Part shown: positions 1 through 9,492 of the stretch, in pieces | How positions within the stretch are numbered: position 1 is the first letter of the stretch | Layout of the letters: every line of letters starts with the position of its first letter | DNA from: DASSUW01 sp963792385 | GTDB taxonomy: Bacteria; Actinomycetota; Thermoleophilia; Solirubrobacterales; Solirubrobacteraceae | Direction of reading: 5' to 3' | Assembly: GCA_963792385.1 (NCBI GenBank) | Contig: CAWBVZ010000007.1 | Location: 248,001-312,000, forward strand | Length of the DNA stretch: 64,000 bases | The notes under the pieces: model-generated | Seen by the model: only the letters and a program-made list of their open reading frames with translations | The model's database searches: none | Told to the model about the DNA's origin: nothing | Position numbers and translations under genes: made by a program

Positions 1-434
1 GGGTCACGGGCAAAGACGTGCTGGCCGAGCAGTCCGAGCGGGCCGTGTACGAGCTGTTCGACCTCGGCTTCGGGCCGTGCCGGCTCGTGTTTGCGACCGT
101 CGCCGGCGACGACCCCGCGGCCGAGGCGCTACGCCGCCTGGGCGTGATGCGGATCGCGACCAAGTACCCGCGGATCGCGGCGCGCTACTTCGAGCGCACG
201 GGCCGCCAGGCCGAGATCGTCGAGGTCAAGGGCTCGGTCGAGCTGGCGCCGCTCGCCGGGCTGGTCGAGGGGATCGTCGACGTCACCGCCACCGGCACGA
301 CGCTGCGCGAGAACGGCCTCGTGATCCGCGAGGAGATCGTCGCCTCGACCGCCAGGCTGATCGCCAACCCGGTCGCCTACCGGATGAAGGCGGAGGCGAT
401 CGACGCCGTCGTGGAGCGCATCCGTGCGGCTTGA
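1..434 (+). CDS. hisG: ATP phosphoribosyltransferase, C-terminal part (cut by window edge)
   Basis: Catalyses the first step of histidine synthesis, joining ATP and PRPP. The reading frame is already open at base 3 (V-T-G-K-D before the first GTG), so the gene begins outside the window. The visible 143 residues include the PRPP-binding stretch DVTATGTTLRENGL followed by the closing helix. The protein ends right after this catalytic core and has no C-terminal regulatory domain. This is typical of the short HisG form, which in known systems needs HisZ. It overlaps hisD by 11 bases and heads the his operon. Confidence 0.93.
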   Translation, partial: VTGKDVLAEQSERAVYELFDLGFGPCRLVFATVAGDDPAAEALRRLGVMRIATKYPRIAARYFERTGRQAEIVEVKGSVELAPLAGLVEGIVDVTATGTTLRENGLVIREEIVASTARLIANPVAYRMKAEAIDAVVERIRAA

Positions 435-1623
435 GTGCACGGTCGCGGACGCCGCTTCGGTCGCGGCGCGCGTGCGCGGCCTGGTCCCGCGGCCGGAGTC
501 GGTCGCGCACGGCGTCGCCGAGATCATCGCCGCGGTGCGCGCGCGGCGCGATGAGGCGCTGCTCGAGTACGAGTGGAAGTTCGCGGGGAACGACAAGCTC
601 GTCGTCACGCCCGCGGAACTCGACGCCGCCCTCGATGCGGCCGACCCGGACGTGCGCGCCGGGCTGAAGCTGGCGGCGGCGAACGTGCGCGCGGTCGCTG
701 AGGCGGGCGTCGACGCCGAGGCCGAGGTCGCCCTGCCGGAGGGCCAGACGGTACGCCTGCGCGAGCAGCCGGTGCGGCGGGCGGCCGTCTACGCGCCCGG
801 CGGCCGTCATCCCTACCCGTCGTCGGTCGTGATGGGCGCTGTGACCGCCCGCGCGGCGGGCGTCGACGAGGTCGTCGTCGCGGCCACCGGCCACCCGCTG
901 ATCCTCGCCGCCTGCGCACTGTGCAACGTCGACACCGTCTACCGGATGACCGGCGCGCACGCGATCGCCGCGCTCACGTACGGGACCGAGACGGTGCAGC
1001 CGGTCGACGTGATCGTGGGCCCTGGCAGCCTGTGGGTGCAGGAGGCCAAGCGCCAGGTGTCGGGTGCGGTTGGGATCGACGGCTTCGCCGGCCCGAGCGA
1101 CCTGACGGTCATCTGCTCCGCCGGAGCCGATCCTGAGCCGCTGCGGCTCGACCTGCTCGCGCAGGCTGAGCACGGTGAGGAGTCGCTCGTGGTCGCGGTC
1201 AGTGACGATCCCGCGCTGCTGGACGCCCTCGAGGCGGCCGCGGTGGCCGTGCACGCGGCCGACATGGACGCCGCGCTCGCGTTCGCCGAGGCGCTGGCGC
1301 CCGAGCACCTGCAGCTCGCCGGCGCTGCCGCTGAGGCGCTCGCCCCGCGTGTGCGCAGCGCCGGCTGCCTGTTCGTGGGGATCGAATCGGGCACCGCGTT
1401 CGGCGACTACGTGGCCGGTTCGAACCACACGCTGCCGACCGACGGGGCAGCCCGCTTCGCCTCCGGCCTGTCGGCGCGCCACTTTCGCCGCCGGATGGCT
1501 GAGGTCCGCGTTGGGCCTGCCGCTGCGACGCTGGCGCACGCCGGTGCGCCGATCGCGCGCGCCGAAGGGTTCGAAGTTCACGCCCGTTCGATGGAGATCC
1601 GGGAGAATCAGTCATCGCGATGA
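424..1623 (+). CDS. hisD: Histidinol dehydrogenase
   Basis: Oxidises L-histidinol to L-histidine with NAD in the last two steps of the pathway; a cytosolic zinc enzyme. Family motifs include GPSDLTVICS, the HGEESLVV segment, EHLQLAG and GSNHTLPT, covering the metal and substrate sites. At 399 residues it is slightly shorter than the usual 420-440, mainly at the N-terminus. The GTG start at 424 overlaps hisG, and the stop overlaps the hisB ATG in an ATGA arrangement, which suggests translational coupling. Confidence 0.96.
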   Translation: MRLECTVADAASVAARVRGLVPRPESVAHGVAEIIAAVRARRDEALLEYEWKFAGNDKLVVTPAELDAALDAADPDVRAGLKLAAANVRAVAEAGVDAEAEVALPEGQTVRLREQPVRRAAVYAPGGRHPYPSSVVMGAVTARAAGVDEVVVAATGHPLILAACALCNVDTVYRMTGAHAIAALTYGTETVQPVDVIVGPGSLWVQEAKRQVSGAVGIDGFAGPSDLTVICSAGADPEPLRLDLLAQAEHGEESLVVAVSDDPALLDALEAAAVAVHAADMDAALAFAEALAPEHLQLAGAAAEALAPRVRSAGCLFVGIESGTAFGDYVAGSNHTLPTDGAARFASGLSARHFRRRMAEVRVGPAAATLAHAGAPIARAEGFEVHARSMEIRENQSSR

Positions 1624-2216
1624 CCCGCACAGCGCAGATCACCCGGAAGACCGCCGAGACCGACGTCTCGCTCACCCTCGGCCTCGACGGCACGGGCGCC
1701 GGCACGCGCTCCACCGGCGTGGGCTTCCACGACCACATGCTCGACCTGCTCGCCCGCCACGGCCGGCTCGACCTCGAGGTCGCGGTCACGGGCGACCTGC
1801 AGACCGGTGCCCACCACACGGTCGAGGACACGGGGATCGTCTTCGGCCAGGCGCTCGACCAGGCGCTCGGCGACCGCCGCGGGATCGTCCGCTACGGCCA
1901 GGCGATCGTGCCGATGGACGAGGCGCGGGCGCTGTGCGCGATCGACGTCTCCGGCCGCCCGTTCGCGTCCGTGGAGGGCTTCGAGCGGCTGCCGGCGGGC
2001 GATATCGCGGGGTTCGAGCACGAGCTCGCGGAGGAGTTCTTCCGCGCCGTGGCGTCGGCCGCGCGGCTGACACTGCACGTCGAGCTGCAGGCCGGCACGA
2101 ACGCCCATCACATGATCGAGGCGTCGTTCAAGGCGTTCGCGCGAGCGCTGCGCGCCGCCGTCGCGGTCGACCCGACGGAGACCGGCGTGCCGTCCACGAA
2201 GGGGACGCTGACGTGA
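1620..2216 (+). CDS. hisB: Imidazoleglycerol-phosphate dehydratase
   Basis: Dehydrates imidazole glycerol phosphate to imidazole acetol phosphate in histidine synthesis. The 198-residue protein is the monofunctional dehydratase without a fused phosphatase. The manganese-binding His-rich motifs are all visible: FHDHMLDLLARHG, HHTVEDTGI and HHMIEASFKAFARAL. The ATG overlaps the hisD stop, and the TGA overlaps the GTG of hisH. Confidence 0.97.
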   Translation: MTRTAQITRKTAETDVSLTLGLDGTGAGTRSTGVGFHDHMLDLLARHGRLDLEVAVTGDLQTGAHHTVEDTGIVFGQALDQALGDRRGIVRYGQAIVPMDEARALCAIDVSGRPFASVEGFERLPAGDIAGFEHELAEEFFRAVASAARLTLHVELQAGTNAHHMIEASFKAFARALRAAVAVDPTETGVPSTKGTLT

Positions 2217-2824
2217 TCGCGATCGTCGACTACGGGATGGGCAACCGGCGCAGCGTCGAGAAGGCGCTCGAACACGTCGGCGCGCAGCCGGTGCTGACCG
2301 CCGACCACGCGGCGCTGCGCGCGGCCGACGGGATCGTCGTGCCGGGCGTGGGCGCGTTCCCCGAGGCGATGCGCCGGCTCGGCGCGGCGGGCCTCGACGA
2401 GGTGATCCGCGAGCGGGCGGACGCGGGCGTGCCGGTGCTCGGCCTGTGCCTGGGCATGCAACTCCTGTTCGACTCCTCGACCGAGCACGAGGGCGCCCGC
2501 GGCCTCGGCCTGCTGCCCGGCACGGTGACGGCGCTGCACGACGCGCCGCGGCTTCCGCACATCGGCTGGAACCTCGTGACGTTCCGCCGGCCGTCGCCGC
2601 TGACCGAGGGGCTGGGCGACGCCGCCGCCTTCTACCACGTGCACTCGCTCGTCCCTGAGCCTGCGGTCGAGGACGACATCGTCGGGCTCGGCGACTACGG
2701 CGGGCCATTCGTCTCGATCGTCGAGCGCGACAACGTGATGGGCGTGCAGTTCCATCCCGAGAAGTCCTCGCGCGACGGGCTCGCGCTGCTGCGGAACTTC
2801 GCGAAGGTGGGTGTGGCGGCGTGA
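2213..2824 (+). CDS. hisH: Imidazole glycerol phosphate synthase, glutaminase subunit
   Basis: Releases ammonia from glutamine for the HisF cyclase. The 203-residue protein opens with IAIVDYGMGN. It has the nucleophile elbow GLCLGMQLLFD with the catalytic Cys, and the closing His-Glu pair in VQFHPEKSS. The GTG start at 2213 is chosen because it overlaps the hisB stop (GTGA) and places the conserved N-terminus at residue 2; the frame is open far upstream but that part is not coding. Its partner hisF lies 9.6 kb downstream. Confidence 0.96.
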   Translation: MIAIVDYGMGNRRSVEKALEHVGAQPVLTADHAALRAADGIVVPGVGAFPEAMRRLGAAGLDEVIRERADAGVPVLGLCLGMQLLFDSSTEHEGARGLGLLPGTVTALHDAPRLPHIGWNLVTFRRPSPLTEGLGDAAAFYHVHSLVPEPAVEDDIVGLGDYGGPFVSIVERDNVMGVQFHPEKSSRDGLALLRNFAKVGVAA

Positions 2825-3552
2825 TCCTCTACCCGGCGATCGACATCATGGGCGGCCGCGCGGTGCGGCTCGTCCAGGGCCGGTTCGAGGACGCCACGAC
2901 CTACCACGACGACCCGCTCGACGCCGCGCAGAGCTGGGTCGCGGCGGGCGCCCGGTACCTGCACGTCGTCGACCTCGACGGCGCCAAGGAGGGCGAGCCG
3001 CGGTCGATCGAGCACCTGCGCCGGATCGTCCAGGGCACCGGGGTGCCGGTGCAGTACGGCGGCGGCCTGCGCACGGTCGCCGCGGTGCGCGACGCGCTGC
3101 GGGCGGGCGCCGAGCGCGCGATCGTCGGCACCGCGGCGTTCCGCGACGTCGACTTCCTCGACGAGGTCGTCGCGTCGTTCGGCTCCCGCATCGTCGTCTC
3201 GGTCGACGTGCGCGATGGCTTCATCTCGACGGCGGGCTGGACGAACACGACCGCGATGCCGCCGGTGGACGCGATCGGGCGGCTGATGGATCGCGGCGTG
3301 GCGTCGTTCGTGTACACGAACGTCGATCGTGACGGCAAGCTCGAAGGGCCCGACATCGAGGAGGTGCGGCGGGTGGCCGAGGCCGTCCGCGGCCGCTTCC
3401 TGTACTCCGGGGGGATCGGCCGGCGCGAGGACCTGCAGGCCCTTGCAGCCATGCGCCAGGTGAACCTCTCCGGCGTGATCGTCGGCAAGGCGCTGTACGA
3501 GAAGCGCTTCACGATCGCTGAGGGACAGGCGGCCCTCGACGGCGTGGCCTGA
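2821..3552 (+). CDS. hisA: Phosphoribosylformimino-5-aminoimidazole carboxamide ribotide isomerase
   Basis: Performs the Amadori rearrangement of ProFAR in histidine synthesis. The 243-residue TIM barrel shows the two half-barrel phosphate motifs and catalytic residues: YPAIDIMGGRAVRLVQG, VVDLDGAKEG, QYGGGLRT and VYTNVDRDG. The GTG start overlaps the hisH stop by four bases. In some actinobacteria the same barrel (PriA) also serves tryptophan synthesis; sequence inspection alone cannot exclude this. Confidence 0.95.
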   Translation: MILYPAIDIMGGRAVRLVQGRFEDATTYHDDPLDAAQSWVAAGARYLHVVDLDGAKEGEPRSIEHLRRIVQGTGVPVQYGGGLRTVAAVRDALRAGAERAIVGTAAFRDVDFLDEVVASFGSRIVVSVDVRDGFISTAGWTNTTAMPPVDAIGRLMDRGVASFVYTNVDRDGKLEGPDIEEVRRVAEAVRGRFLYSGGIGRREDLQALAAMRQVNLSGVIVGKALYEKRFTIAEGQAALDGVA

Positions 3553-3607
3553 CCTCTCATCGACGCTGCTCGAGCGTGACGACACGCTCGATGCGCTGAC
3601 GGGCGCG

Positions 3608-6142
3608 GTGCGCGGCGCTGCCGCGGGCCACGGTTCGGTGGTGCTTGTGGCGGGCGAGGCGGGGATCGGCAAGACAAGCCTGGTGCGTGCGTTCGCGCGC
3701 GCGGCCGCTGAGCGCGGGCGCGTCCTGCTGTCGGCGTGCGACGACCTGATGGCGCCGCGCACGCTCGGCCCGCTGCGCGACGCGGCCGTCGGGAGCCGCG
3801 GCCCGCTCGCCGCCGCGCTGGCCGACGACGAGTCCGTCGACGGCGTGTTCACGGCGCTGCTGGAGGAGCTCGAGGCCGAACCGCCGACGGTCCTCGTGGT
3901 CGAGGACATCCACTGGGCGGACGACGCCACGCTCGACGTGCTGGCGTACGCGGCGCGGCGGATCGAGCGCCTGCGCGCGGCGCTCGTGCTGACCTTCCGT
4001 GACGACGAGACCGACGCCCAGCACCCGCTGCACCGCTTCCTGGGGACGATTGTCGGCTCCCCGGTGCAGCGCCTGACGCTGGCGCCGCTCTCGTTCGCCG
4101 CTGTGCGGCGGCTGAGCGCCGGCACCGGTGCGGACGCCCAGGCGGTCCACCGCGTCACCCGCGGCAACCCGTTCTTCGTGACGGAGGCGCTGGCGTCGCC
4201 GGGCGACGTGGTGCCGGTGAGCGTGATGGAGGCGGTGCTGGCCCGTGTGCGGCGGCTCGGCCCGGAGTGCCGCGAGGCGCTCGATCGGCTCGCCGTCGTC
4301 CCGTCGCGGGTCGGTCTCGACCTGGCCGAGGAGCTGCTCGGGCCGCTGTTCGACACGCTCGCGGAGGCTGAGGTCGCGGGCGTGATCGAGATCCGCTCGG
4401 ACAGCCTCGCGTTCCGGCACGAGCTGGCACGGCGCGCGATCGAGCGCAGCCTGCCGGCGATCCGGCGGCGGCAGCTCAACGCGGCGATCGTGCAGGCGCT
4501 GCGCGCCCAGGAGCGGCCGGAGCGGGCGCGGCTGATGCATCACGCGGTCGAGGCGGGCGACGTCGAGGCGATCCTCGCCGTCGGCCCGGGCGCCGCCCGC
4601 GAGGCGGCGCTGGCTGGTGCGCACCGCCAGGCGCTGGCGCATCTCGAGTCCGTTCTCCCGCACGTGCAACAGCTCGCCGTGCGCGAGCGTGCGCAGGTGC
4701 TTGACGCCTACGGCTGGGAGCTCTACAACGCGCATCGCTTCCGTGAGGCGGTGGCCGCCGGCCTGGAGGCGGCACGGCTGTTTGAGCAGGTCGACGATCC
4801 CGTGGCGCTCGGGGAGTGCCTCGTGCGCGTCTCGCGGCACCTGTTCATGACCGGCGAGACGGACGGGGCCGAGCACAGCGCCGAGCGGGCGGTCACGATC
4901 CTCGAGCCGACCGGCCACGGGCCGGCGCTCGCGCACGCCTCGCTGTACGAGGGGGCGATCCTGGCGATGACCGACGAGCCGGAGCGCGCGGAGGCGATCC
5001 TCGTCGCCGCGCGCGACCTGGCGATCCGCGTCGGCCGGCTGGACCTCGCCGCGCTGGCCCTGAACTACCTCGGGATCGCCCGCGTCGAGCTCGGCGACCC
5101 GAACGGCCTCCAGCTCCTGCGGGACAGCGTCTCGGCGGCGATCGACGCCCATCAATACGAGTACGCCGCGCGCGGCTACTGCAATCTGGCCGAGCTGCTC
5201 GCGCGCGACGGCCGGCTGGACGAGCTCGAGACGTGCGTGCACGACGGGCTGCGGTTCTCCCGCGAGCGCGGGTTCTGGTCGCACGCCTACAACCTCGAGC
5301 TGCACCGCTGCGTCGGCCTCGTCCGCCGCGGCCGCTGGGAGCCCGCGCTGGCCGGCCTGCGCTCGCTCGTCGAGGGCGTGGACGACCCCGGCATGCTGTT
5401 CGCGTACAGCGTCCCGTGGCTGGGCCGCCTGCTCGCCCGCCTCGACGACGAGCGCGCCGGGGACCTGCTGGCCGCCGCCTGGAAGCACGCGCGCCGCCAG
5501 CGCCTGCTGCTGGGCGTCGCGTACGCCGGCCTGGCGTACGTCGAGTGGGCGTGGCTCGCCGACGAGCCGGAGGTCGCCCAGCGGGTGGCCGCGGAGCTCG
5601 TCCCGCGTACCGAGCATCCCGGTGGCGCGCCGTTCCGGGCCGAGCTGCTGCGCTACCTCGCCCGCGCCGGCCTCCCGGCCGAGCCGTTCGAGGGCTGCCC
5701 GGAGCCGTGGGCGGCCGGCCTGCGCGGTGACTGGCGCTCGGCGGCGGACGCGTGGGCCGCTGCCGGCGATCCCTACGAGCAGGCGCTCGAGTTGACCGAG
5801 TCCGGCGAGCCGGAGCCGACGCTCGAGGGCCTGCGGATCCTCGACGGGCTGGGCGCCACCGCCCCGGCGGCGCTCGCCCGCGAGCGCCTGCGCGCGCTTG
5901 GCGCCGCCGTACCGCGGCGCCCGCGCAAGGAGGCGCGCGTCAATCCCGCCGGGCTCACCGAGCGCCAGCTGGCGGTGCTGGCGCTGGTGAGCGAGGGCCT
6001 GACGAACGTCGAGATCGCCGACCGGCTGGTGGTCTCCGTGCGCACTGTGGATCACCACGTCGCCGCGGTGCTCGCCAAGCTCGGAGTGCGCTCGCGGCGG
6101 GAGGCGGCCGCGGCGGCCCGCCAGATCGGCATCGAGCCCTAG
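3608..6142 (+). CDS. LuxR-family ATPase transcriptional regulator (LAL/MalT-like)
   Basis: Probable large ATP-dependent transcription activator. From the GTG at 3608 the protein is 844 residues. It has a Walker A motif GEAGIGKT near residue 16, Walker B VLVVEDIHWADD near residue 96, a long helical TPR-like middle, and a C-terminal LuxR helix-turn-helix of about 55 residues starting at GLTERQLAVLALVSEGLTN. The family-typical N-terminus (LERDDTLDAL) is encoded in frame just upstream, so the true start may be the CTG at 3566. It follows hisA by 55 bases, but a role in histidine synthesis is not implied. The inducer is unknown. Confidence 0.88.
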   Translation: MRGAAAGHGSVVLVAGEAGIGKTSLVRAFARAAAERGRVLLSACDDLMAPRTLGPLRDAAVGSRGPLAAALADDESVDGVFTALLEELEAEPPTVLVVEDIHWADDATLDVLAYAARRIERLRAALVLTFRDDETDAQHPLHRFLGTIVGSPVQRLTLAPLSFAAVRRLSAGTGADAQAVHRVTRGNPFFVTEALASPGDVVPVSVMEAVLARVRRLGPECREALDRLAVVPSRVGLDLAEELLGPLFDTLAEAEVAGVIEIRSDSLAFRHELARRAIERSLPAIRRRQLNAAIVQALRAQERPERARLMHHAVEAGDVEAILAVGPGAAREAALAGAHRQALAHLESVLPHVQQLAVRERAQVLDAYGWELYNAHRFREAVAAGLEAARLFEQVDDPVALGECLVRVSRHLFMTGETDGAEHSAERAVTILEPTGHGPALAHASLYEGAILAMTDEPERAEAILVAARDLAIRVGRLDLAALALNYLGIARVELGDPNGLQLLRDSVSAAIDAHQYEYAARGYCNLAELLARDGRLDELETCVHDGLRFSRERGFWSHAYNLELHRCVGLVRRGRWEPALAGLRSLVEGVDDPGMLFAYSVPWLGRLLARLDDERAGDLLAAAWKHARRQRLLLGVAYAGLAYVEWAWLADEPEVAQRVAAELVPRTEHPGGAPFRAELLRYLARAGLPAEPFEGCPEPWAAGLRGDWRSAADAWAAAGDPYEQALELTESGEPEPTLEGLRILDGLGATAPAALARERLRALGAAVPRRPRKEARVNPAGLTERQLAVLALVSEGLTNVEIADRLVVSVRTVDHHVAAVLAKLGVRSRREAAAAARQIGIEP

Positions 6143-6153
6143 GGCCGGAGGGT

Positions 6154-6182
6154 TTGAGCGCGAGCGATCACGGAGATTTAGA
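6154..6182 (+). promoter_or_regulatory. Possible promoter of the sensor kinase operon
   Basis: TTGAGC at 6154-6159 and TTTAGA at 6177-6182 are separated by 17 bases. They lie in the 129-base gap between the LAL regulator and the hybrid kinase. The -35 is good and the -10 is weak, so this is only a candidate. Confidence 0.25.
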
Positions 6183-6271
6183 ACCGTCTAGGTGCTAGCG
6201 CTACGGGGCTGTCCCGGCCCATCGGTTTGATGCTGCAAAGGGCAGGGTTGGACGGCTGAGATGAACAGCAT

Positions 6272-8083
6272 GTGCCGTCAGTGAAGCTGTTGCCGGCGTC
6301 GCCGTGGCGCGGCGCCGTGTTGTTCACCACGTTGGCGTTCGTGCCGGTCGCGATTCTCGCCGCCAGCAGCATCGTGCTGGCCTCGAACCAGGTCTCCAGC
6401 GTCGTCGACAAGCAGGTGCAGACGACCGCGGCGGTCAGCTCGGTGGTCGTCGGTGACCAGACCACTGATCTGGTGGCGCTGGTCCACAGCTACGCCACTC
6501 GACCACTGCTGGCCGCCGACGTCGCCGCCGGGGATCCCGCCAACGAGCGCGTCGACGCCGTCCTGACGGGCCTCGCCGGGGCGATCCCGGGCATCTCCGC
6601 TGCGTTCGTCGCCGACACCGGCGGAACGTCACGGCACGTGTCTCCGCCGACGCCGAAGGCGATCGGCATGAACTTCGCGTACCGCGAGTGGTTCAAGGGC
6701 CTCGTCGCATCAGGTCGTCCGTACGTGTCGAGCGCGATCGAGACCCAGGAGGTAGGTCACACCCTGGCGGTGACGGTCACCGACTACATCAGGGCGCCCG
6801 ACGGGCGCCCGGTCGGTGTCCTCGGCGTCAACTACAGCCTCGAGGCGATCCGGTCGTTCGCGGCGAACGTGGGTCGTGCCCAGGGGATCACGCTGACGGT
6901 GACCGACCGGACCGGAACGTCGTTGACGGCTGCCGGCGGTCATGGGCTCGTGTCGCTCGCGGCCGATCCCCGGGTGCGGGCAGCCCGGGCCGGCCGTACG
7001 GGCTTGCTGGAGTACGCGCCGCTCATGCCCGGCGGGCAGCGGGGCCCGGACGAGCTGTCGGCGTATGCGCCGGTCGCTGGAACCGGTTGGACGGTGGTCG
7101 CCTCGATACCGAAGGAGGTCGCGTTCGCCGGGCTCGGCCGGCTGCGGATCGCGGTGCTGGCGATCACCGCGCTGCTGACGTTGATCCTGCTCGCGGGCGC
7201 TCGGGTGATCGCTCGCACGGATCGTCGGAGGCGCGAATCCGAGCGTCAGTTCCAAAGTCGCGACCGAGAGCTGGCACGTGTCCTGGAGTCGACCGACGAC
7301 GGTTTCGTGTCGATCGACGGTGCCGGCGCGATCACGGCATGGAGCGCGCAGTCGGAGAAGCTCTACGGCTGGGTCGCGCCTGAGTTGCTCGGCCGCCGAC
7401 TGAGCGACACGGTGCTCCCTGCGGCGGCCGCCGAGCCGGTCGCCGGCAAACGGGTGGAGATGGTCGCGCGGCACCGCGACGGTCACGAGATCCCGGTCGA
7501 AGTGGGCCTGTGGGCGCACGACGACGGCGAGGGGTTCAGCGCGTTCGTGGTCGACATCACGGACCGGGTGGCGATCCAGGCGGAGCTGGAGTCGGCCCGC
7601 GACGAGGCGATGCAGGCCTCCCGGCTCAAGAGCGAGTTCCTGGCCAATATGAGCCACGAGATCCGCACCCCGATGAACGGCGTCATCGGGATGAGCGGCC
7701 TGCTCTTGGACACCGACCTCGACGTCACGCAACGCGACTATGCCGAGACCGTGAGCGCCTCGGCCGTGGCTCTCTTGACCGTGATCGACGACATCCTCGA
7801 CTTCTCCAAGATCGAGGCAGGCAGGCTGGACGTCGAGCGCGTGACCTTCGACCTGCGATCGGTCGTCGAAGAGACCGCGGTGCTGCTGGCGGCGCGTGCC
7901 CAGCAAGACGGCCTCGAGCTCACGTGCTGGATCGACCCGACGCTGCCCGCCGCGCTCGACGGTGACCCGGGGCGGCTGCGCCAGGTGCTCCTGAATCTGC
8001 TCGGCAACGCCGTCAAGTTCACATCCGAAGGGGAGGTGAACCTGATCGCGCGACGGGGGGAGACGATCCTCCGGGTGCCGTGA
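6272..8083 (+). CDS. Hybrid sensor histidine kinase, N-terminal part (frame broken at the ATPase domain)
   Basis: This 603-residue product has a transmembrane helix near residues 10-35, an extracytoplasmic Cache-like sensor region (about 45-280), a second membrane helix (about 290-310), a PAS domain (about 330-440) and a HisKA dimerisation domain. The phospho-acceptor His is in FLANMSHEIRTPMNGVIGM. It then enters the ATP-binding domain through the N-box (LLNLLGNAVKF) and stops within about 20 residues. The missing ATPase half continues in another frame from 8080. A shift in the G6 run at 8055-8060 would join them. The GTG at 6272, or the GTG at 6281, is the likely start. Confidence 0.85.
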   Translation: MPSVKLLPASPWRGAVLFTTLAFVPVAILAASSIVLASNQVSSVVDKQVQTTAAVSSVVVGDQTTDLVALVHSYATRPLLAADVAAGDPANERVDAVLTGLAGAIPGISAAFVADTGGTSRHVSPPTPKAIGMNFAYREWFKGLVASGRPYVSSAIETQEVGHTLAVTVTDYIRAPDGRPVGVLGVNYSLEAIRSFAANVGRAQGITLTVTDRTGTSLTAAGGHGLVSLAADPRVRAARAGRTGLLEYAPLMPGGQRGPDELSAYAPVAGTGWTVVASIPKEVAFAGLGRLRIAVLAITALLTLILLAGARVIARTDRRRRESERQFQSRDRELARVLESTDDGFVSIDGAGAITAWSAQSEKLYGWVAPELLGRRLSDTVLPAAAAEPVAGKRVEMVARHRDGHEIPVEVGLWAHDDGEGFSAFVVDITDRVAIQAELESARDEAMQASRLKSEFLANMSHEIRTPMNGVIGMSGLLLDTDLDVTQRDYAETVSASAVALLTVIDDILDFSKIEAGRLDVERVTFDLRSVVEETAVLLAARAQQDGLELTCWIDPTLPAALDGDPGRLRQVLLNLLGNAVKFTSEGEVNLIARRGETILRVP

Positions 8084-9492
8084 TGGTCGAGCTGTCGGTC
8101 CGCGACACCGGCATCGGGATGACCGCGGAGACGCTGGAGCACCTCTTCGACGCCTTCTCCCAGGCAGACAGCTCAACCTCCCGCCGGTTCGGCGGAACCG
8201 GCCTCGGCCTGGCGATCTCGCGGCAGCTCGTGGAATTGATGGGCGGGACGCTGACGGTGACCAGCGAGCCGGACGCCGGCAGCACGTTCACCGCTCTGAT
8301 CCCGTTCCCGCTCGGGACCGGCGCGACCAGGCCCACCGAGGCGGCCGATCTCACCGGCGTGCGGATGCTGATCGTCGACGACAACGCGACCAACCAGCGG
8401 GTGCTCCAGGACGTCGTCGCCGGATGGGGATGCACCGCGGTGGCCACGGACGGGGCGGCGCACGCCCTGGTCCTGCTGCTTGGCGCAGTCGTCGATGCCG
8501 ACCCGTTCGATGTGCTGCTCCTCGACCTGCACATGCCCGACATCGACGGCTACGGCCTTGCCCGGATGGTATGCGCGGAGCCGCGCCTGGCCGGCACACC
8601 GATGGTCATGCTCACGAGTTCCGCCCAACGCGCGGAAGCGGAGCGCAAGCAGCGGTCCGGGATCGTGGCGTACGTGACCAAGCCGGTGCGCTCGGCTCAG
8701 CTGCGCGCCGCGCTGGACATCGCGCTCGGCCCGGCTGTGCCCGTCACACCAAGCGGCCAGGCCGCGAAAGCGGTCGAGCCCTTCGCCACCGCCCTGGTGG
8801 TCGAGGACAACGCCGTCAACCAGAAGGTCATCACCGCGGCGCTGGCGAGCATCGGCTACCGCTCAGACGTCGCGGTGAACGGCGTCGACGCCCTCGAAGC
8901 CCTGGAGCGCAATCACTACGCCGCCGTCTTCATGGACTGCCAGATGCCGTTGATGGACGGCTACGAGGCGACCGAGAAGCTGCGCGAGCGTGAAGGAACG
9001 GACCGCCACACGCCCGTCATCGCCGTCACCGCCACCGCGATGACCGGCGACCGCGAGCGCTGCCTCAACGCCGGCATGGACGACTACCTCACCAAGCCCT
9101 TCAGCCCCGAGGCGCTCGCTGCCGCGTTGGCGCGGTGTGTCCCCGTTCTCGATGTCACCATCGTCGAGCGCCTCGAACGAATGGGCGAGGAGGCGGGCCA
9201 GGACCTCATGGGTGAGCTGACCGACCTCTTCCTGGCCGACGCTGAGGCCTACATCGTCGCGATCCGCCAGGCGCTCGCGACCCGCGACGCCGCCGCCGTC
9301 GTCCGGTCGGCGCATCTCCTCGGCGGCGCCGGCGCGAACCTCGGCGCAACCGGCCTCGCCCGGTTGTGCGCGAGATTGGAGAGCGACAATGGGGCCGGCG
9401 CTCTGGACGACGGCGCGGAGAAACTGGCCGCAGTCGAATCCGAGCTCGCACGCGTGCGATCCGCGCTCAGCGCACGGGTGCCGACGCCATGA
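8080..9492 (+). CDS. Hybrid sensor histidine kinase, C-terminal part: ATPase end, two receivers, HPt
   Basis: The product begins inside a HATPase_c domain (RDTGIGM, then FGGTGLGLAISRQL). It continues with a receiver domain (VRMLIVDDNATNQRV, Asp in LLLDLHMPDIDG, Lys in VTKPV) and a second receiver (ALVVEDNAVNQKV, Asp in FMDCQMPLMDGYEA, Lys in LTKPF). It ends with an HPt domain whose phospho-His is in SAHLLGGAGANLGA. This is a BarA-like phosphorelay tail. It overlaps the upstream part by GTGA, so coupled translation is possible, but the split falls inside one fold. Restored, the protein would be about 1,070 residues. Confidence 0.85.
   Translation: MMVELSVRDTGIGMTAETLEHLFDAFSQADSSTSRRFGGTGLGLAISRQLVELMGGTLTVTSEPDAGSTFTALIPFPLGTGATRPTEAADLTGVRMLIVDDNATNQRVLQDVVAGWGCTAVATDGAAHALVLLLGAVVDADPFDVLLLDLHMPDIDGYGLARMVCAEPRLAGTPMVMLTSSAQRAEAERKQRSGIVAYVTKPVRSAQLRAALDIALGPAVPVTPSGQAAKAVEPFATALVVEDNAVNQKVITAALASIGYRSDVAVNGVDALEALERNHYAAVFMDCQMPLMDGYEATEKLREREGTDRHTPVIAVTATAMTGDRERCLNAGMDDYLTKPFSPEALAAALARCVPVLDVTIVERLERMGEEAGQDLMGELTDLFLADAEAYIVAIRQALATRDAAAVVRSAHLLGGAGANLGATGLARLCARLESDNGAGALDDGAEKLAAVESELARVRSALSARVPTP

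Noticed and set aside
3557..6058. An 833-codon minus-strand open frame opposite the LAL regulator
   Set aside because: The composition is an Arg/Gln/Glu/Leu-rich antisense shadow, while the plus strand has clear Walker and LuxR motifs.
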